Source: Rubrivivax sp.
GTDB taxonomy: Bacteria > Pseudomonadota > Gammaproteobacteria > Burkholderiales > Burkholderiaceae_C
Direction: 5' to 3'
Assembly: GCA_016719535.1 (NCBI GenBank)
Contig: JADJYX010000002.1
Coordinates: forward strand, 62,001 to 126,000
DNA length: 64,000 nucleotides
Shown here: in pieces, positions 37,947 to 46,574 of the stretch
Numbering within the stretch: position 1 is the first letter of the stretch
Layout: each line of letters starts with the position of its first letter
Notes under the pieces: model-generated
Database searches by the model: none
What the model saw: only the letters and a program-made list of their open reading frames with translations
Told to the model about the DNA's origin: nothing
Made by a program: the position numbers and the translations under genes

Positions 37947-38615
37947 ATGCTCGCCACCGCCCGCATCGTCGAATCGATCACCACCGCGATCGTCGAGCGC
38001 CGCCTGGCGCCGGGCACCAAGCTGGCCGAGCAGAAACTGGCCGATATCTTCGGCGTGTCCCGCACCCTCGTGCGACAGGCGCTCAACCAGCTCAGCCGCG
38101 ACCGCCTGGTGACGCTGGCGCCTGCGCGCGGGGCCTTCGTCGCCACCCCCAGCGTCGAGGAGGCGCGCCAGGTCTTCGAGGTGCGATCGATGATCGAGTC
38201 CGAGCTGGCGCGACAGCTCGCCGCGCGCATCACCGACGCGCAGCTGCGCGAGCTGCGCCAGCACCTGGCCGAGGAGCGCGCCGCGGTGGCCCGCACCGAC
38301 GTGCCCGGCCGCACGCGGCTGCTGGCCGACTTTCACGTCGTGCTGGCGCGCATGCTGGGCAATCAGGTACTGGCCGAACTGCTGGAGGACCTGCTGTCGC
38401 GCTCGTCGCTGATCTCGCTGATGTACCAGAGTTCGCATTCGGCCGAGGCCTCGTTCCAGGAGCACGAGGCGGTGGTCGAGGCGCTGGCGCGGCGCGACGG
38501 CCGCGCGGCGGCACGGCTCATGCAAGCGCACCTGCACAGCGTCGAACGCAACCTGCAACTGGACCCGGCCGTACCGGACCTGGCCTCGATCCTGCAACCC
38601 GAAGTGACCCGATGA
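37947..38615 (+). CDS. GntR-family regulator (FCD/FadR subfamily) of the purine locus
   Basis: A 222-residue GntR protein. Residues 1-70 are the winged helix-turn-helix (GTKLAEQKLADIFGVSRTLVRQALNQLSRDRLV) and residues 80-215 an all-helical FCD effector domain (MIESELARQLAARI, FHVVLARMLGN, EHEAVVEALARRDGRAAARLMQAHL) with the usual metal-binding His positions. ATG 37947 lies just after the palindrome. It heads the plus-strand arm and overlaps puuE by four bases. Sensing urate, allantoin or a later intermediate is inferred. Confidence 0.92.
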   Translation: MLATARIVESITTAIVERRLAPGTKLAEQKLADIFGVSRTLVRQALNQLSRDRLVTLAPARGAFVATPSVEEARQVFEVRSMIESELARQLAARITDAQLRELRQHLAEERAAVARTDVPGRTRLLADFHVVLARMLGNQVLAELLEDLLSRSSLISLMYQSSHSAEASFQEHEAVVEALARRDGRAAARLMQAHLHSVERNLQLDPAVPDLASILQPEVTR

Positions 38616-39583
38616 ACCCTGCATCCGAGCCCCGCTACCCGCGCGATCTGCGCGGCCATGGCCGCCATCCGCCCCATCCACGCTGGCCGGGCCGGGCCCG
38701 CGTCGCCGTGCAGTTCGTGCTGAACTACGAGGAAGGTGGCGAGAACAGCGTGCTGCACGGCGACGCCGGCAGCGAGCAGTTCCTGTCGGAGATGGCCAAC
38801 CCCGCGGCCTACCCCGACCGGCACCTCAGCATGGAGGGCATCTACGAATACGGCAGCCGCGTCGGCGTGTGGCGCATCCTGCGCGAATTCGAGCGCCGCG
38901 GCCTGCCGCTGACGGTCTTCGGCGTCGGCATGGCGCTGCAGCGCTGCCCCGAGGTGACGGCCGCCTTCGTCGAGCTGGATCATGAGATCGCCTGCCATGG
39001 CTGGCGCTGGATCCACTACCAGAATGTCGACGAGGCCACCGAGCGCGAGCACATGCGGATCGGCATGGCCGTCATCGAACGCCTGACCGGCGATGCGCAG
39101 CGGCAGCTGCACGGGGCCGGCTGGTATACCGGCCGCGACAGCCCGCGCACGCGCCGCCTGGTGGCCGACCACGGCGGCTTTGCCTACGACAGCGACTATT
39201 ACGGCGACGACCTGCCCTTCTGGCTGCAGGTGCGCAAGTCCGACGGCAGCCTGGCGCCGCACCTCGTGGTGCCCTACACGCTGGACTGCAACGACATGCG
39301 CTTTGCGCTGCCGCAGGGCTACAGCCATGGCGACGAATTCTTCCAGTACCTGCGCGACGCCTTCGACGTGCATTACGCCGAAGGTGATGAACGCCCGAGC
39401 ATGATGAGCATCGGCATGCATTGCCGGCTGCTCGGCCGCCCCGGCCGCATGAAGGCGCTGCAGCGCTTTCTGGACCACGTGCAGGCGCATGACCGCGTGT
39501 GGGTCACGCGCCGCATCGACATTGCCCGCCACTGGCGCGCCACGCACCCCTTCGACGCGCGCACGGCCTTCATCTGGGACTGA
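38612..39583 (+). CDS. puuE: Allantoinase PuuE (polysaccharide-deacetylase fold)
   Basis: A 323-residue metal-independent allantoinase of the PuuE type, which opens allantoin to allantoate. It resembles chitin-deacetylase proteins: VAVQFVLNYEEGGENSVLHGD near residue 30, ELDHEIACHGWRWIHYQNV, GWYTGRDSPRTRRL and a late SIGMHCRLLGRPGR. ATG 38612 overlaps the gntR stop (ATGA). The uraD-allC gene starts two bases after its stop, so the three form one unit. Confidence 0.95.
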   Translation: MNPASEPRYPRDLRGHGRHPPHPRWPGRARVAVQFVLNYEEGGENSVLHGDAGSEQFLSEMANPAAYPDRHLSMEGIYEYGSRVGVWRILREFERRGLPLTVFGVGMALQRCPEVTAAFVELDHEIACHGWRWIHYQNVDEATEREHMRIGMAVIERLTGDAQRQLHGAGWYTGRDSPRTRRLVADHGGFAYDSDYYGDDLPFWLQVRKSDGSLAPHLVVPYTLDCNDMRFALPQGYSHGDEFFQYLRDAFDVHYAEGDERPSMMSIGMHCRLLGRPGRMKALQRFLDHVQAHDRVWVTRRIDIARHWRATHPFDARTAFIWD

Positions 39584-39585
39584 GC

Positions 39586-41349
39586 ATGCTGACCCTCGAC
39601 CGACTCAATGCCGCCACGCAGGCCGAATTCACGGCGCTGCTGGACGGCACCTACGAACATTCGCCCTGGATTGCCGAGCGCGCCTGGGCGCAGCGGCCCT
39701 TTGCCTCGCTGCCGGCGCTGAAGCGGGCGCTGGTGCAGGTGGTGCGCGCGGCCGGGCGCGAGGCGCAGCTCGCACTGGTCCGCGCCCACCCCGAGCTGGC
39801 CGGCAAGGCGATGGTCAGCCAGACGCTCACCGCCGAGAGCACGAACGAGCAGGGCAAGGCCGGGCTGACCGACTGCACGCCCGAGGAATTTGCGCGCATC
39901 CAGCAGCTAAACGCCGACTACAGCGCCAGATTCGGCTGGCCCTTCATCCTGGCGGTGCGCGGGCCACGCGGCAGCGGGCTGACACGGCAGCAGATCATCG
40001 ACACCTTCTCGCGGCGCCTGGCGGGCCACCCGGACTTCGAACTCGCCGAATGCCTGCGCCACATCCACCGCATCGCCGAGATCCGGCTGGCCGACAAATT
40101 CGGCGACGAGCCGCGCCTCGGCCAGCGCGTGTGGGACTGGGCCGAGGAACTGGCCGCGCACAGCGACCCCGGCTTCAAGGAGCAAGGGCAGCTGACCGTC
40201 ACCTACCTCACCGAGGCGCACCAGACCTGCGCACGCCGGCTGCAGGGGTGGATGAAGGAGGGCGGCTTCGACGAGGTGTCCATCGACGCGGTGGGCAACG
40301 TGGTCGGCGTCTACCACGGCAGCGACCCGGCGGCGCCGCGGCTGCTGACCGGCAGCCACTTCGACACCGTGCGCAACGGCGGCAAATACGACGGGCGCCT
40401 GGGCATCCTGGTGCCGATGGCGGTGGTGCAGGACCTGCACCGCGCCGGACGCCGGCCGAAGCACGGCATCGAGCTGGTGGCCTTCGCCGAAGAGGAAGGC
40501 CAGCGCTACAAGGCCACCTTCCTCGGCTCGGGTGCGCTGACCGGCGATTTCGACCCCGCCTGGCTCGACCAGGTCGACGCCGACGGCATCAGCATGCGCG
40601 CCGCGATGCAGGCCGCCGGGCTGCCGGCGACGATGGCGGCCATCGGCGCGCTGCGGCGCGACGCCTCGCAATACCTCGGCTTCGTCGAGGTGCACATCGA
40701 GCAGGGTCCGGTGCTGAACGCGCTCGACCTGCCGCTGGGCGTGGTGACCTCGATCAACGGTGGCGTGCGCTACCTGGGCGAGGTCATCGGCATGGCCAGC
40801 CACGCCGGCACCACACCGATGGGCAGCCGGCGCGACGCCGCGGCCGCGGTGGCCGAGCTGATCCTCTACGTCGAGCGGCGCGCCGCCGCGGTGCCCGATG
40901 CCGTGGGAACCGTCGGGCTGCTGCAGGTGCCCGCGGGCTCGATCAACGTCGTGCCCGGCCGCTGCGCCTTCAGCCTGGACCTGCGCGCCACCACCGACCC
41001 GGTGCGCGATGCGCTGGCCGCCGACGTGCGCGCCGAACTGGCGCGCATCTGCGACCGGCGCGGCCTGTCGTTCACGCTCGAACAGACCATGATCGCCGCC
41101 GCCGCGCCCAGCGCGCCGGCCTGGCAGCAGCGCTGGGAGGCCGCCGTGCAGGCCCTGGGCCTGCCGGTGCACCGCATGCCCAGCGGCGCCGGCCACGACG
41201 CCATGAAGCTGCACGAGGTGATGCCGCAGGCCATGCTCTTCCTGCGCGGCGGCAATTCGGGCATCAGTCACAACCCGCTGGAGACCATCACGGCGCACGA
41301 CACCGAACTGTGCGTGCGGGCCTTCCAGCATCTGTACGAACACCTATGA
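39586..41349 (+). CDS. Fused OHCU decarboxylase-allantoate amidohydrolase
   Basis: A 587-residue bifunctional protein. Residues 1-165 are OHCU decarboxylase (UraD): LVRAHPELAGKAM with the catalytic His, SAGLN-like NADYSARFGWPFILAVRG, and HIHRIAEIRLADKFG. Residues 180-587 are an M20 allantoate amidohydrolase (AllC): GSHFDTVRNGGKYDGRLGI, AEEEGQRY, EVHIEQGPVL, GMASHAGTTPMGSRRD and SGAGHDAMKL. It makes allantoin stereospecifically and then hydrolyses allantoate two steps later; PuuE acts in between. The frame is continuous through the join near 40150, so the fusion is real in this sequence. Confidence 0.94.
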   Translation: MLTLDRLNAATQAEFTALLDGTYEHSPWIAERAWAQRPFASLPALKRALVQVVRAAGREAQLALVRAHPELAGKAMVSQTLTAESTNEQGKAGLTDCTPEEFARIQQLNADYSARFGWPFILAVRGPRGSGLTRQQIIDTFSRRLAGHPDFELAECLRHIHRIAEIRLADKFGDEPRLGQRVWDWAEELAAHSDPGFKEQGQLTVTYLTEAHQTCARRLQGWMKEGGFDEVSIDAVGNVVGVYHGSDPAAPRLLTGSHFDTVRNGGKYDGRLGILVPMAVVQDLHRAGRRPKHGIELVAFAEEEGQRYKATFLGSGALTGDFDPAWLDQVDADGISMRAAMQAAGLPATMAAIGALRRDASQYLGFVEVHIEQGPVLNALDLPLGVVTSINGGVRYLGEVIGMASHAGTTPMGSRRDAAAAVAELILYVERRAAAVPDAVGTVGLLQVPAGSINVVPGRCAFSLDLRATTDPVRDALAADVRAELARICDRRGLSFTLEQTMIAAAAPSAPAWQQRWEAAVQALGLPVHRMPSGAGHDAMKLHEVMPQAMLFLRGGNSGISHNPLETITAHDTELCVRAFQHLYEHL

Positions 41350-42575
41350 CCGACCATCAGAAACTCGACGCCTGGATCGATGCCCACTTCGACGAGGAGG
41401 TGCGCTTCCTGCAGGCGCTGGTGAAGGTGCCCACCGACACCCCGCCCGGCAACAACGCGCCGCATGCCGAGCGCACCGCCGAACTGCTGGCCGCGATGGG
41501 GCTGGCCGCCGACAAGCACCCGGTGCCGGCCTGGGCGCTGCAGGAATATGGCCTGCAGTCGATCACCAACCTGATCGTGCGGCGGCGCTATGGCGACGGC
41601 GGCAAGACCCTCGCGCTCAACGCCCATGGCGACGTGGTGCCGCCGGGCGACGGCTGGACGCACCCGCCCTACGGAGGCGAGATCGTCGACGGCAAGCTCT
41701 ATGGCCGGGCGTCGGCCGTCAGCAAGGGCGACTTCGCGACCTACACCTTTGCGCTGCGCGCGCTCGAATCGCTGGGCGTGCCGCTGCAGGGCCAGCTGGA
41801 ACTGCACTTCACCTACGACGAGGAATTCGGCGGCGAGCTCGGCCCCGGCTGGCTGCTGAACAACGGCCTCACCAAGCCCGACTACCTGATCGCCGCCGGC
41901 TTCAGCTACCAGGTCGTCACCGCGCACAACGGCTGCCTGCAGCTCGAAGTCACGCTGCACGGCATGGCTTCGCATGCCGCCTACCCGCACACCGGCGTCG
42001 ATGCGCTGCAGGCGGCGACGAAGCTGCTGACGGCGCTGTATGCCCATAACGAGGTGCTGAAGACCCGGCGCAGCCAGGTCGAGGGCATCACCCACCCCTA
42101 CCTGAATGTCGGCCGCATCGAAGGCGGCAGCAACACCAACGTCGTCCCCGGCAAGGTGGTGCTCAAGCTCGACCGCCGCATGATCCCCGAGGAGGGCGCC
42201 GCCGCGGTCGAAGCCGAGGTGCGGCAGCTGATCGAATCCACGGTGGCCGGCAGCCCCGGCGTGCAGGTCGAGATCAGGCGGCTGCTGCTGGCGCAGGCGC
42301 TGAAGCCGCAGACCACCAACGCCCCGCTGGTGCAGGCGCTGCAGCGGCACGGGCAGGCCGTATTCGGCGAGCCCATCCCCACCTCCGGCACACCGCTGTA
42401 TACCGACGTGCGGCTGTATGGCGCGGCCGGCGTGGCGGCGGTGATCTATGGCGCCGGGCCGCGCACGGTGCTGGAAAGCAACGCCAAGCGCGCCGACGAG
42501 CACCTGGTGCTGGAGGACCTGCGGCGGGCGACGAAGGTGGTCGCGCGCACCTTGCTGGACCTGCTGCAGGCCTGA
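41346..42575 (+). CDS. M20-family metallopeptidase/deacylase in the purine operon
   Basis: A 409-residue M20 (ArgE/DapE-type) hydrolase. Metal-site motifs are LNAHGDVVPPGDGWTHPPYGG, YGRASAVSKGDFATY and YDEEFGGELGPGWLL, with a dimerisation domain from about 190 to 300 (LHGMASHAAYPHTGVDALQAA). It overlaps uraD-allC by four bases (ATGA), so the cell co-translates two M20 enzymes. It is not AllC-like in sequence; ureidoglycolate-type, N-carbamoyl or acyl-amide hydrolysis are possible but unproven. Confidence 0.88.
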   Translation: MTDHQKLDAWIDAHFDEEVRFLQALVKVPTDTPPGNNAPHAERTAELLAAMGLAADKHPVPAWALQEYGLQSITNLIVRRRYGDGGKTLALNAHGDVVPPGDGWTHPPYGGEIVDGKLYGRASAVSKGDFATYTFALRALESLGVPLQGQLELHFTYDEEFGGELGPGWLLNNGLTKPDYLIAAGFSYQVVTAHNGCLQLEVTLHGMASHAAYPHTGVDALQAATKLLTALYAHNEVLKTRRSQVEGITHPYLNVGRIEGGSNTNVVPGKVVLKLDRRMIPEEGAAAVEAEVRQLIESTVAGSPGVQVEIRRLLLAQALKPQTTNAPLVQALQRHGQAVFGEPIPTSGTPLYTDVRLYGAAGVAAVIYGAGPRTVLESNAKRADEHLVLEDLRRATKVVARTLLDLLQA

Positions 42576-42723
42576 CGGGGCCGCTGCGCACCATGATCGG
42601 ACGTCAAGCCTGGTTCTGGTGCAAGCCCGAGGGACCGGCTGCGCACGGAAATTGCACAATCTCCGGCTGCCTGCGGCCGCCTGCCGCCTGAATCCCCCTC
42701 GTTCACCCTTTCGGAGACCGCCG

Positions 42724-43776
42724 ATGTCCCATTGCCCCGCCCTGCCCCGCATCGCCCGCCGCGGCCTGCTGGCCGTCGCCAGCGCGCTGCTGGCCGCGCC
42801 GACCCTGGCCCTGGCCCAGACGCCGATCAAATTCCAGCTCGACTGGCGCTTCGAAGGTCCGGCGGCGCTGTTTCTGGCCGCGCAGGCCAAGGGCTACTAC
42901 AAGGCAGCCGGCCTGGACGTGACCATCGATGCCGGCAACGGCAGCGGCGGCACCGTCACCCGCGTGGCCAGCGGCACCTACGACATGGGCTTTGCCGACA
43001 TGGCGGCGCTGATGGAATTCCACGCCAACAACCCCGACGCACCGAACAAGCCGGTGGCGGTGATGATGGTCTACAACAACACGCCGGCCGCGGTGCTGGC
43101 GCTGAAGAAGAGCGGCATCACCAAGCCGGCCGACCTCAGCGGCAAGAAGCTGGGCGCGCCGGGCTTCGACGCCGGCCGCCGCGCCTTCCCGATCTTCGCC
43201 AAGGCCAACGGCATCAGCAACGTCACCTGGACCAGCATGGACCCGCCGCTGCGCGAGACCATGCTGGCGCGCGGCGACCTCGACGCCATCACCGGCTTCT
43301 CGTTCACCAGCCTGCTCAACCTCGAGGCGCGTGGCGTCAAGACCGAGGACATCGTCGTGCTGCCCTACCCGGCGCACGGCGTGAAGCTCTACGGCAACGT
43401 CATCATCGCCACGCCGAAGATCATCAAGGAGAACCCGGCGGCGGTGAAGGCCTTCCTGTCGGCCTTCAGCAAGGGCATCAAGGAGGTGATGGCCAACCCC
43501 GACCCGGCGATCGACTTCGTCAAGGCGCGCGACGGCATCATCAACGTCGACCTCGAGAAGCGCCGCCTGCGCATGGCCATCGACGCCGTGGTGGCCAGCG
43601 CCGATGCGCGCGCCGAAGGCTTCGGCGTCGTCGTCCCGGGCCGCCTGGCGCTGATGGCCTCGCAGGTGTCGGACGCCTTCGGCACCAAGACGCGCGTCGA
43701 TCCGAATGCGGTGTGGACCGACGCCTTCCTGCCGCCGAAGGCCGAGCTGGCCGTCTTCCCGCCGCTGAAGAAATAG
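42724..43776 (+). CDS. ABC transporter substrate-binding protein (NMT1/SsuA-like)
   Basis: A 350-residue periplasmic protein with a signal peptide ending near LALA-QTP. The mature protein shows the NMT1/THI5-like fold: IKFQLDWRFEGPAALFLAAQAKGYYKAAGLDVTID, ASGTYDMGFADMAALMEF and the hinge LSGKKLGAPGFDAGRRAFP. It binds an unknown organic nitrogen compound; allantoin, a ureide or a pyrimidine-like base would fit the neighbourhood. GGAG precedes ATG 42724. The ATPase starts eight bases after its stop. Confidence 0.92.
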   Translation: MSHCPALPRIARRGLLAVASALLAAPTLALAQTPIKFQLDWRFEGPAALFLAAQAKGYYKAAGLDVTIDAGNGSGGTVTRVASGTYDMGFADMAALMEFHANNPDAPNKPVAVMMVYNNTPAAVLALKKSGITKPADLSGKKLGAPGFDAGRRAFPIFAKANGISNVTWTSMDPPLRETMLARGDLDAITGFSFTSLLNLEARGVKTEDIVVLPYPAHGVKLYGNVIIATPKIIKENPAAVKAFLSAFSKGIKEVMANPDPAIDFVKARDGIINVDLEKRRLRMAIDAVVASADARAEGFGVVVPGRLALMASQVSDAFGTKTRVDPNAVWTDAFLPPKAELAVFPPLKK

Positions 43777-43784
43777 CGCCACCC

Positions 43785-44606
43785 ATGAGCTTCGTCGACT
43801 TCCGCAACGTCTGGCTCGCCTACAACGACGAATTGCTCGCCCAGGGCCACTTCGCGGTCGAGGACATCTCGCTGCAGGTGGAAGAAGGCGAGTTCATCGC
43901 CATCGTCGGGCCGTCGGGTTGCGGCAAGTCGACCTTCATGAAGCTGACCACCGGCCTGAAGATGCCCAGCAAGGGCAGCATCACCATCGGTGGCCAGCCG
44001 GTGACCGGGCCGCTGAAGATCAGCGGCATGGCCTTCCAGGCGCCCAGCCTGCTGCCCTGGCGCACCACGGTCGACAACGTGCTGCTGCCGCTGGAGATCG
44101 TCGAGCCCTACCGCTCCAGCTTCAAGAGCAAGCGCAAGGAGTACGAAGCGCGTGCGCGCAAGCTGCTGCAGAGCGTGGGCCTGGGCGGCTACGAGGACAA
44201 GTTTCCCTGGCAGCTGTCGGGCGGCATGCAGCAGCGTGCCAGCATCTGCCGCGCGCTCATCCACGAGCCGAAGATGCTGCTGCTCGACGAACCCTTCGGC
44301 GCGCTGGATGCCTTCACGCGCGAGGAGCTGTGGTGCATCCTGCGCGACCTGCACGCGGCGCAGAAGTTCAACGTCATCCTCGTCACGCACGACCTGCGCG
44401 AGAGCGTCTTCCTGGCCGACACGGTCTACTGCATGAGCCGCAGCCCGGGGCGCTTCGTCGTCAAGCGCCACATCGACCTGCCGCGCCCGCGTGACCTGGA
44501 AGTCACCTACACCCCCGCCTTCACCGACATCGTGCACGAGCTGCGCGGCCACATCGGTGCCTTCCGCCACAAGGACGGCAGGACCGGCGTGTCCGTCCCC
44601 CAGTAA
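43785..44606 (+). CDS. ABC transporter ATPase (NitT/TauT type)
   Basis: A 273-residue importer ATPase: Walker A GPSGCGKST near residue 45, Q-loop AFQAPSLLPWR, signature LSGGMQQRASICRAL, Walker B MLLLDEPFGALDAFTRE and the switch His in LVTHDLRES. It belongs to the nitrate/sulfonate/taurine group that pairs with the upstream binding protein and the downstream permease. A 30-residue insertion-like stretch (VEPYRSSFKSKRKEYEARAR) lies between Q-loop and signature. Confidence 0.94.
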   Translation: MSFVDFRNVWLAYNDELLAQGHFAVEDISLQVEEGEFIAIVGPSGCGKSTFMKLTTGLKMPSKGSITIGGQPVTGPLKISGMAFQAPSLLPWRTTVDNVLLPLEIVEPYRSSFKSKRKEYEARARKLLQSVGLGGYEDKFPWQLSGGMQQRASICRALIHEPKMLLLDEPFGALDAFTREELWCILRDLHAAQKFNVILVTHDLRESVFLADTVYCMSRSPGRFVVKRHIDLPRPRDLEVTYTPAFTDIVHELRGHIGAFRHKDGRTGVSVPQ

Positions 44607-44612
44607 GCCGCC

Positions 44613-45383
44613 ATGAAAATCAGCAGGAACGTGGAGCGGTGGTCGCCGCTGATCGTGCTCGCGGCCGTGTTGCTGCTGTGGCAGCTGATCGTGGCCGTCT
44701 TCTCGATCCCCGAGTTCATCTTTCCCAGCCCCTGGGCCATCGCGCAGCAGTTCGTCGAGTTCCAGGGCCCGCTGATCGAGGCGGCCTGGAAGACCTTCTG
44801 GGTCACGATGCTGGGCTTTGCGCTGTCCATCGTGGTCGGCGTGCTGCTGGGCTTTCTGATCGGCAGCTCGCGCCTGGCCTATACCGCGCTGTATCCGCTG
44901 ATGGTGGCTTTCAACGCCGTGCCGAAGGCGGCGGTGGTGCCCATCCTGGTGGTGTGGTTCGGCATCGGCCTCGGGCCCGGGGTGCTGACCGCTTTCCTCA
45001 TCAGCTTCTTTCCCATCACCGTCAACATCGCCACCGGCCTGGCCACGCTGGAACCCGAGCTGGAGGACGTGCTGCGTGTGCTCGGGGCCAAGCGCTGGGA
45101 CGTGCTCGTCAAGGTGGGGCTGCCACGCAGCCTGCCCTACTTCTACGGTTCGCTCAAGATCGCCATCACGCTGGCCTTCGTCGGCACCGTGCTGGCCGAG
45201 ATGACCGCGGGCGATTCCGGCATCGGCTACCTGATGCAGACCGCCGGCAGCCAGCAGCGCATGCCGCTGGCTTTTGCCGGGCTGGTGACCATCGGCGCGA
45301 TGGCGATGGCGATGTACGAACTCTTCAGCTGGGTCGAGAAGCGCACCACCGGCTGGGCGCACCGCGGCAGCCAGGCCGCCTGA
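44613..45383 (+). CDS. ABC transporter permease (NitT/TauT type)
   Basis: A 256-residue inner-membrane permease with about six helices and the coupling EAA loop (LGAKRWDVLVKVGLPRSLPYFYGSLKIA). It starts six bases after the ATPase stop and completes a three-gene importer. The gene is the last intact one of the GntR arm; the ureD remnant begins directly after its stop. Confidence 0.93.
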   Translation: MKISRNVERWSPLIVLAAVLLLWQLIVAVFSIPEFIFPSPWAIAQQFVEFQGPLIEAAWKTFWVTMLGFALSIVVGVLLGFLIGSSRLAYTALYPLMVAFNAVPKAAVVPILVVWFGIGLGPGVLTAFLISFFPITVNIATGLATLEPELEDVLRVLGAKRWDVLVKVGLPRSLPYFYGSLKIAITLAFVGTVLAEMTAGDSGIGYLMQTAGSQQRMPLAFAGLVTIGAMAMAMYELFSWVEKRTTGWAHRGSQAA

Positions 45384-45407
45384 GGACAGGGCACAGCGCG
45401 AGCCACG

Positions 45408-45855
45408 GGTGAGCGGCCGACGGGCGGCGGCTGGACGGCGCGGCTGCGGCTGCACGACACGCGCGACGGCGGGCGCACCGTCGGGCGAGACCGCCATGAA
45501 GGCCCGCTGCGCGTGCGCAAGGCCTTGCATCCGGAAGGTCCCGGCAGTTGCCACCATGTTCTCGTGCATCCGCCCGGCGGCATCGTCGGCGGCGATCAGC
45601 GGCATGTCGATGCGCGGCTCGATGCCGGCAGGCACGCGCGCATCACCACGCCCGCCGCGACCCGCTTCTGCCGCAGCGCGTGCGGCGTGCCGGGCACGCC
45701 GCGGCTGGCCGCAGGGACGGCACGGAACAACGAGCGACGCGAGGCACTGCCCGACGGCGCGCGCGCTGGTCGGCGACGCCGTGGCAGGCGATGCGCGCCG
45801 CCTGGCGGCACATCGCGTGGGGCCTGACCGCCGAGCCGCCGCGGATCTGGCGGAC
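45408..45855 (+). pseudogene. ureD: Decayed ureD (urease accessory protein) remnant
   Basis: No intact gene fills 45384-45860. In one frame, 45408-45670 reads like the N-terminal third of UreD: GGWTARLRLHDTRDGGRT, DRHEGPLRVRKALHPEG, CHHVLVHPPGGIVGGD and ITTPAATRFCRS. Homology then stops, and near 45790-45850 another frame gives AWRHIAWGLTAEPPRIWRT, like the UreD C-terminal end. About 140 middle residues are missing and the frames do not match, so this is a deletion-plus-frameshift relic. No ureABC or other urease genes are in the window. The family recognition is by eye. Confidence 0.75.
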
Positions 45856-45860
45856 CTGGG

Positions 45861-46574
45861 TCAGCCTCCCGCGGGTGGCGGCGGCCGGTTGGCGCAGGGC
45901 TGAAAGCCGTTGCCCAGGCGCTCGGGCGGCAGCGACCTCAGGCGCGTCTGCAGCTCGGCGTCGGCCTGCGCGGCGCGCAGCCATTGCTGCGACGTCCCGC
46001 TGGGCAGCGGCGCCACGCGGGCACCGCGCACGCCCCTGGCAGACAGCGCATTCAGGGCCGCCTCGGCGCCGTACCTGTCGCTGAAATTGCCCAGGCGCAA
46101 GCCGGGCACCAGCGCCGGCGGCGAGGCCAGTTCCTCGAAACGCACATTCAGCCGCCGCAATTCGTCGGCCCTGGCGCGCAGGGACTCGCGATCGGGAAAG
46201 CGCCCCATCACCACGCCCCAGGTGTAGCTGCGCGCCACCAGCTCACGCACGACGGCGCCCTCGGGCACGCCCTGCTGCGCCAGCATGGCCTCGGCGGCAA
46301 CGGCGCCGGCCTCGTTGAAGGGGCCGGCCTCCAGGCACACCGGCGGGGGTTCGGCCTCGGGCGTCGGCGCGCTGGCCGACGCGGCCGCCGCCACCGCGGC
46401 GCTGGCGGCACCGGCCGTCAGCACCGTGATCAGCTCCGGCCGCAACTGGGCGGCCAGGCGTTCGGGCTCGCGCGCGTCGCTGCGCGGCGGCAGCAGCGGC
46501 GCCAGCCAGCCCTGCGTCCAGGCATAGAAGCCGGCATTGGCCAGCAGCAGCACCAGCAGCAAGGCCCGCAGCAT
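45861..46574 (-). CDS. SPOR-domain-like membrane protein
   Basis: A 237-residue protein with one N-terminal transmembrane helix (MLRALLLVLLLANAGFYAWTQ), an Ala-rich linker and a C-terminal region with two SPOR-like repeats (VCLEAGPFNEAGAVAAEAMLAQQGV and LRLGNFSDRYGAEAALNAL). SPOR domains bind denuded septal peptidoglycan. It overlaps the birA stop by one base (TGATG). In many Burkholderiales a coaX gene stands between birA and this type of protein; it is absent here. Confidence 0.8.
   Translation of the reverse strand: MLRALLLVLLLANAGFYAWTQGWLAPLLPPRSDAREPERLAAQLRPELITVLTAGAASAAVAAAASASAPTPEAEPPPVCLEAGPFNEAGAVAAEAMLAQQGVPEGAVVRELVARSYTWGVVMGRFPDRESLRARADELRRLNVRFEELASPPALVPGLRLGNFSDRYGAEAALNALSARGVRGARVAPLPSGTSQQWLRAAQADAELQTRLRSLPPERLGNGFQPCANRPPPPAGG

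Noticed and set aside
42576..42723. TPP riboswitch before the NMT1-type binding protein
   Set aside because: NMT1-like proteins may be thiamine-linked, but no CTGAGA or ACCTGA core is present.
45861..46084. Extension of ureD into the SPOR gene region
   Set aside because: The plus-strand frame past 45855 is antisense to an intact SPOR-type gene and shows no UreD similarity.
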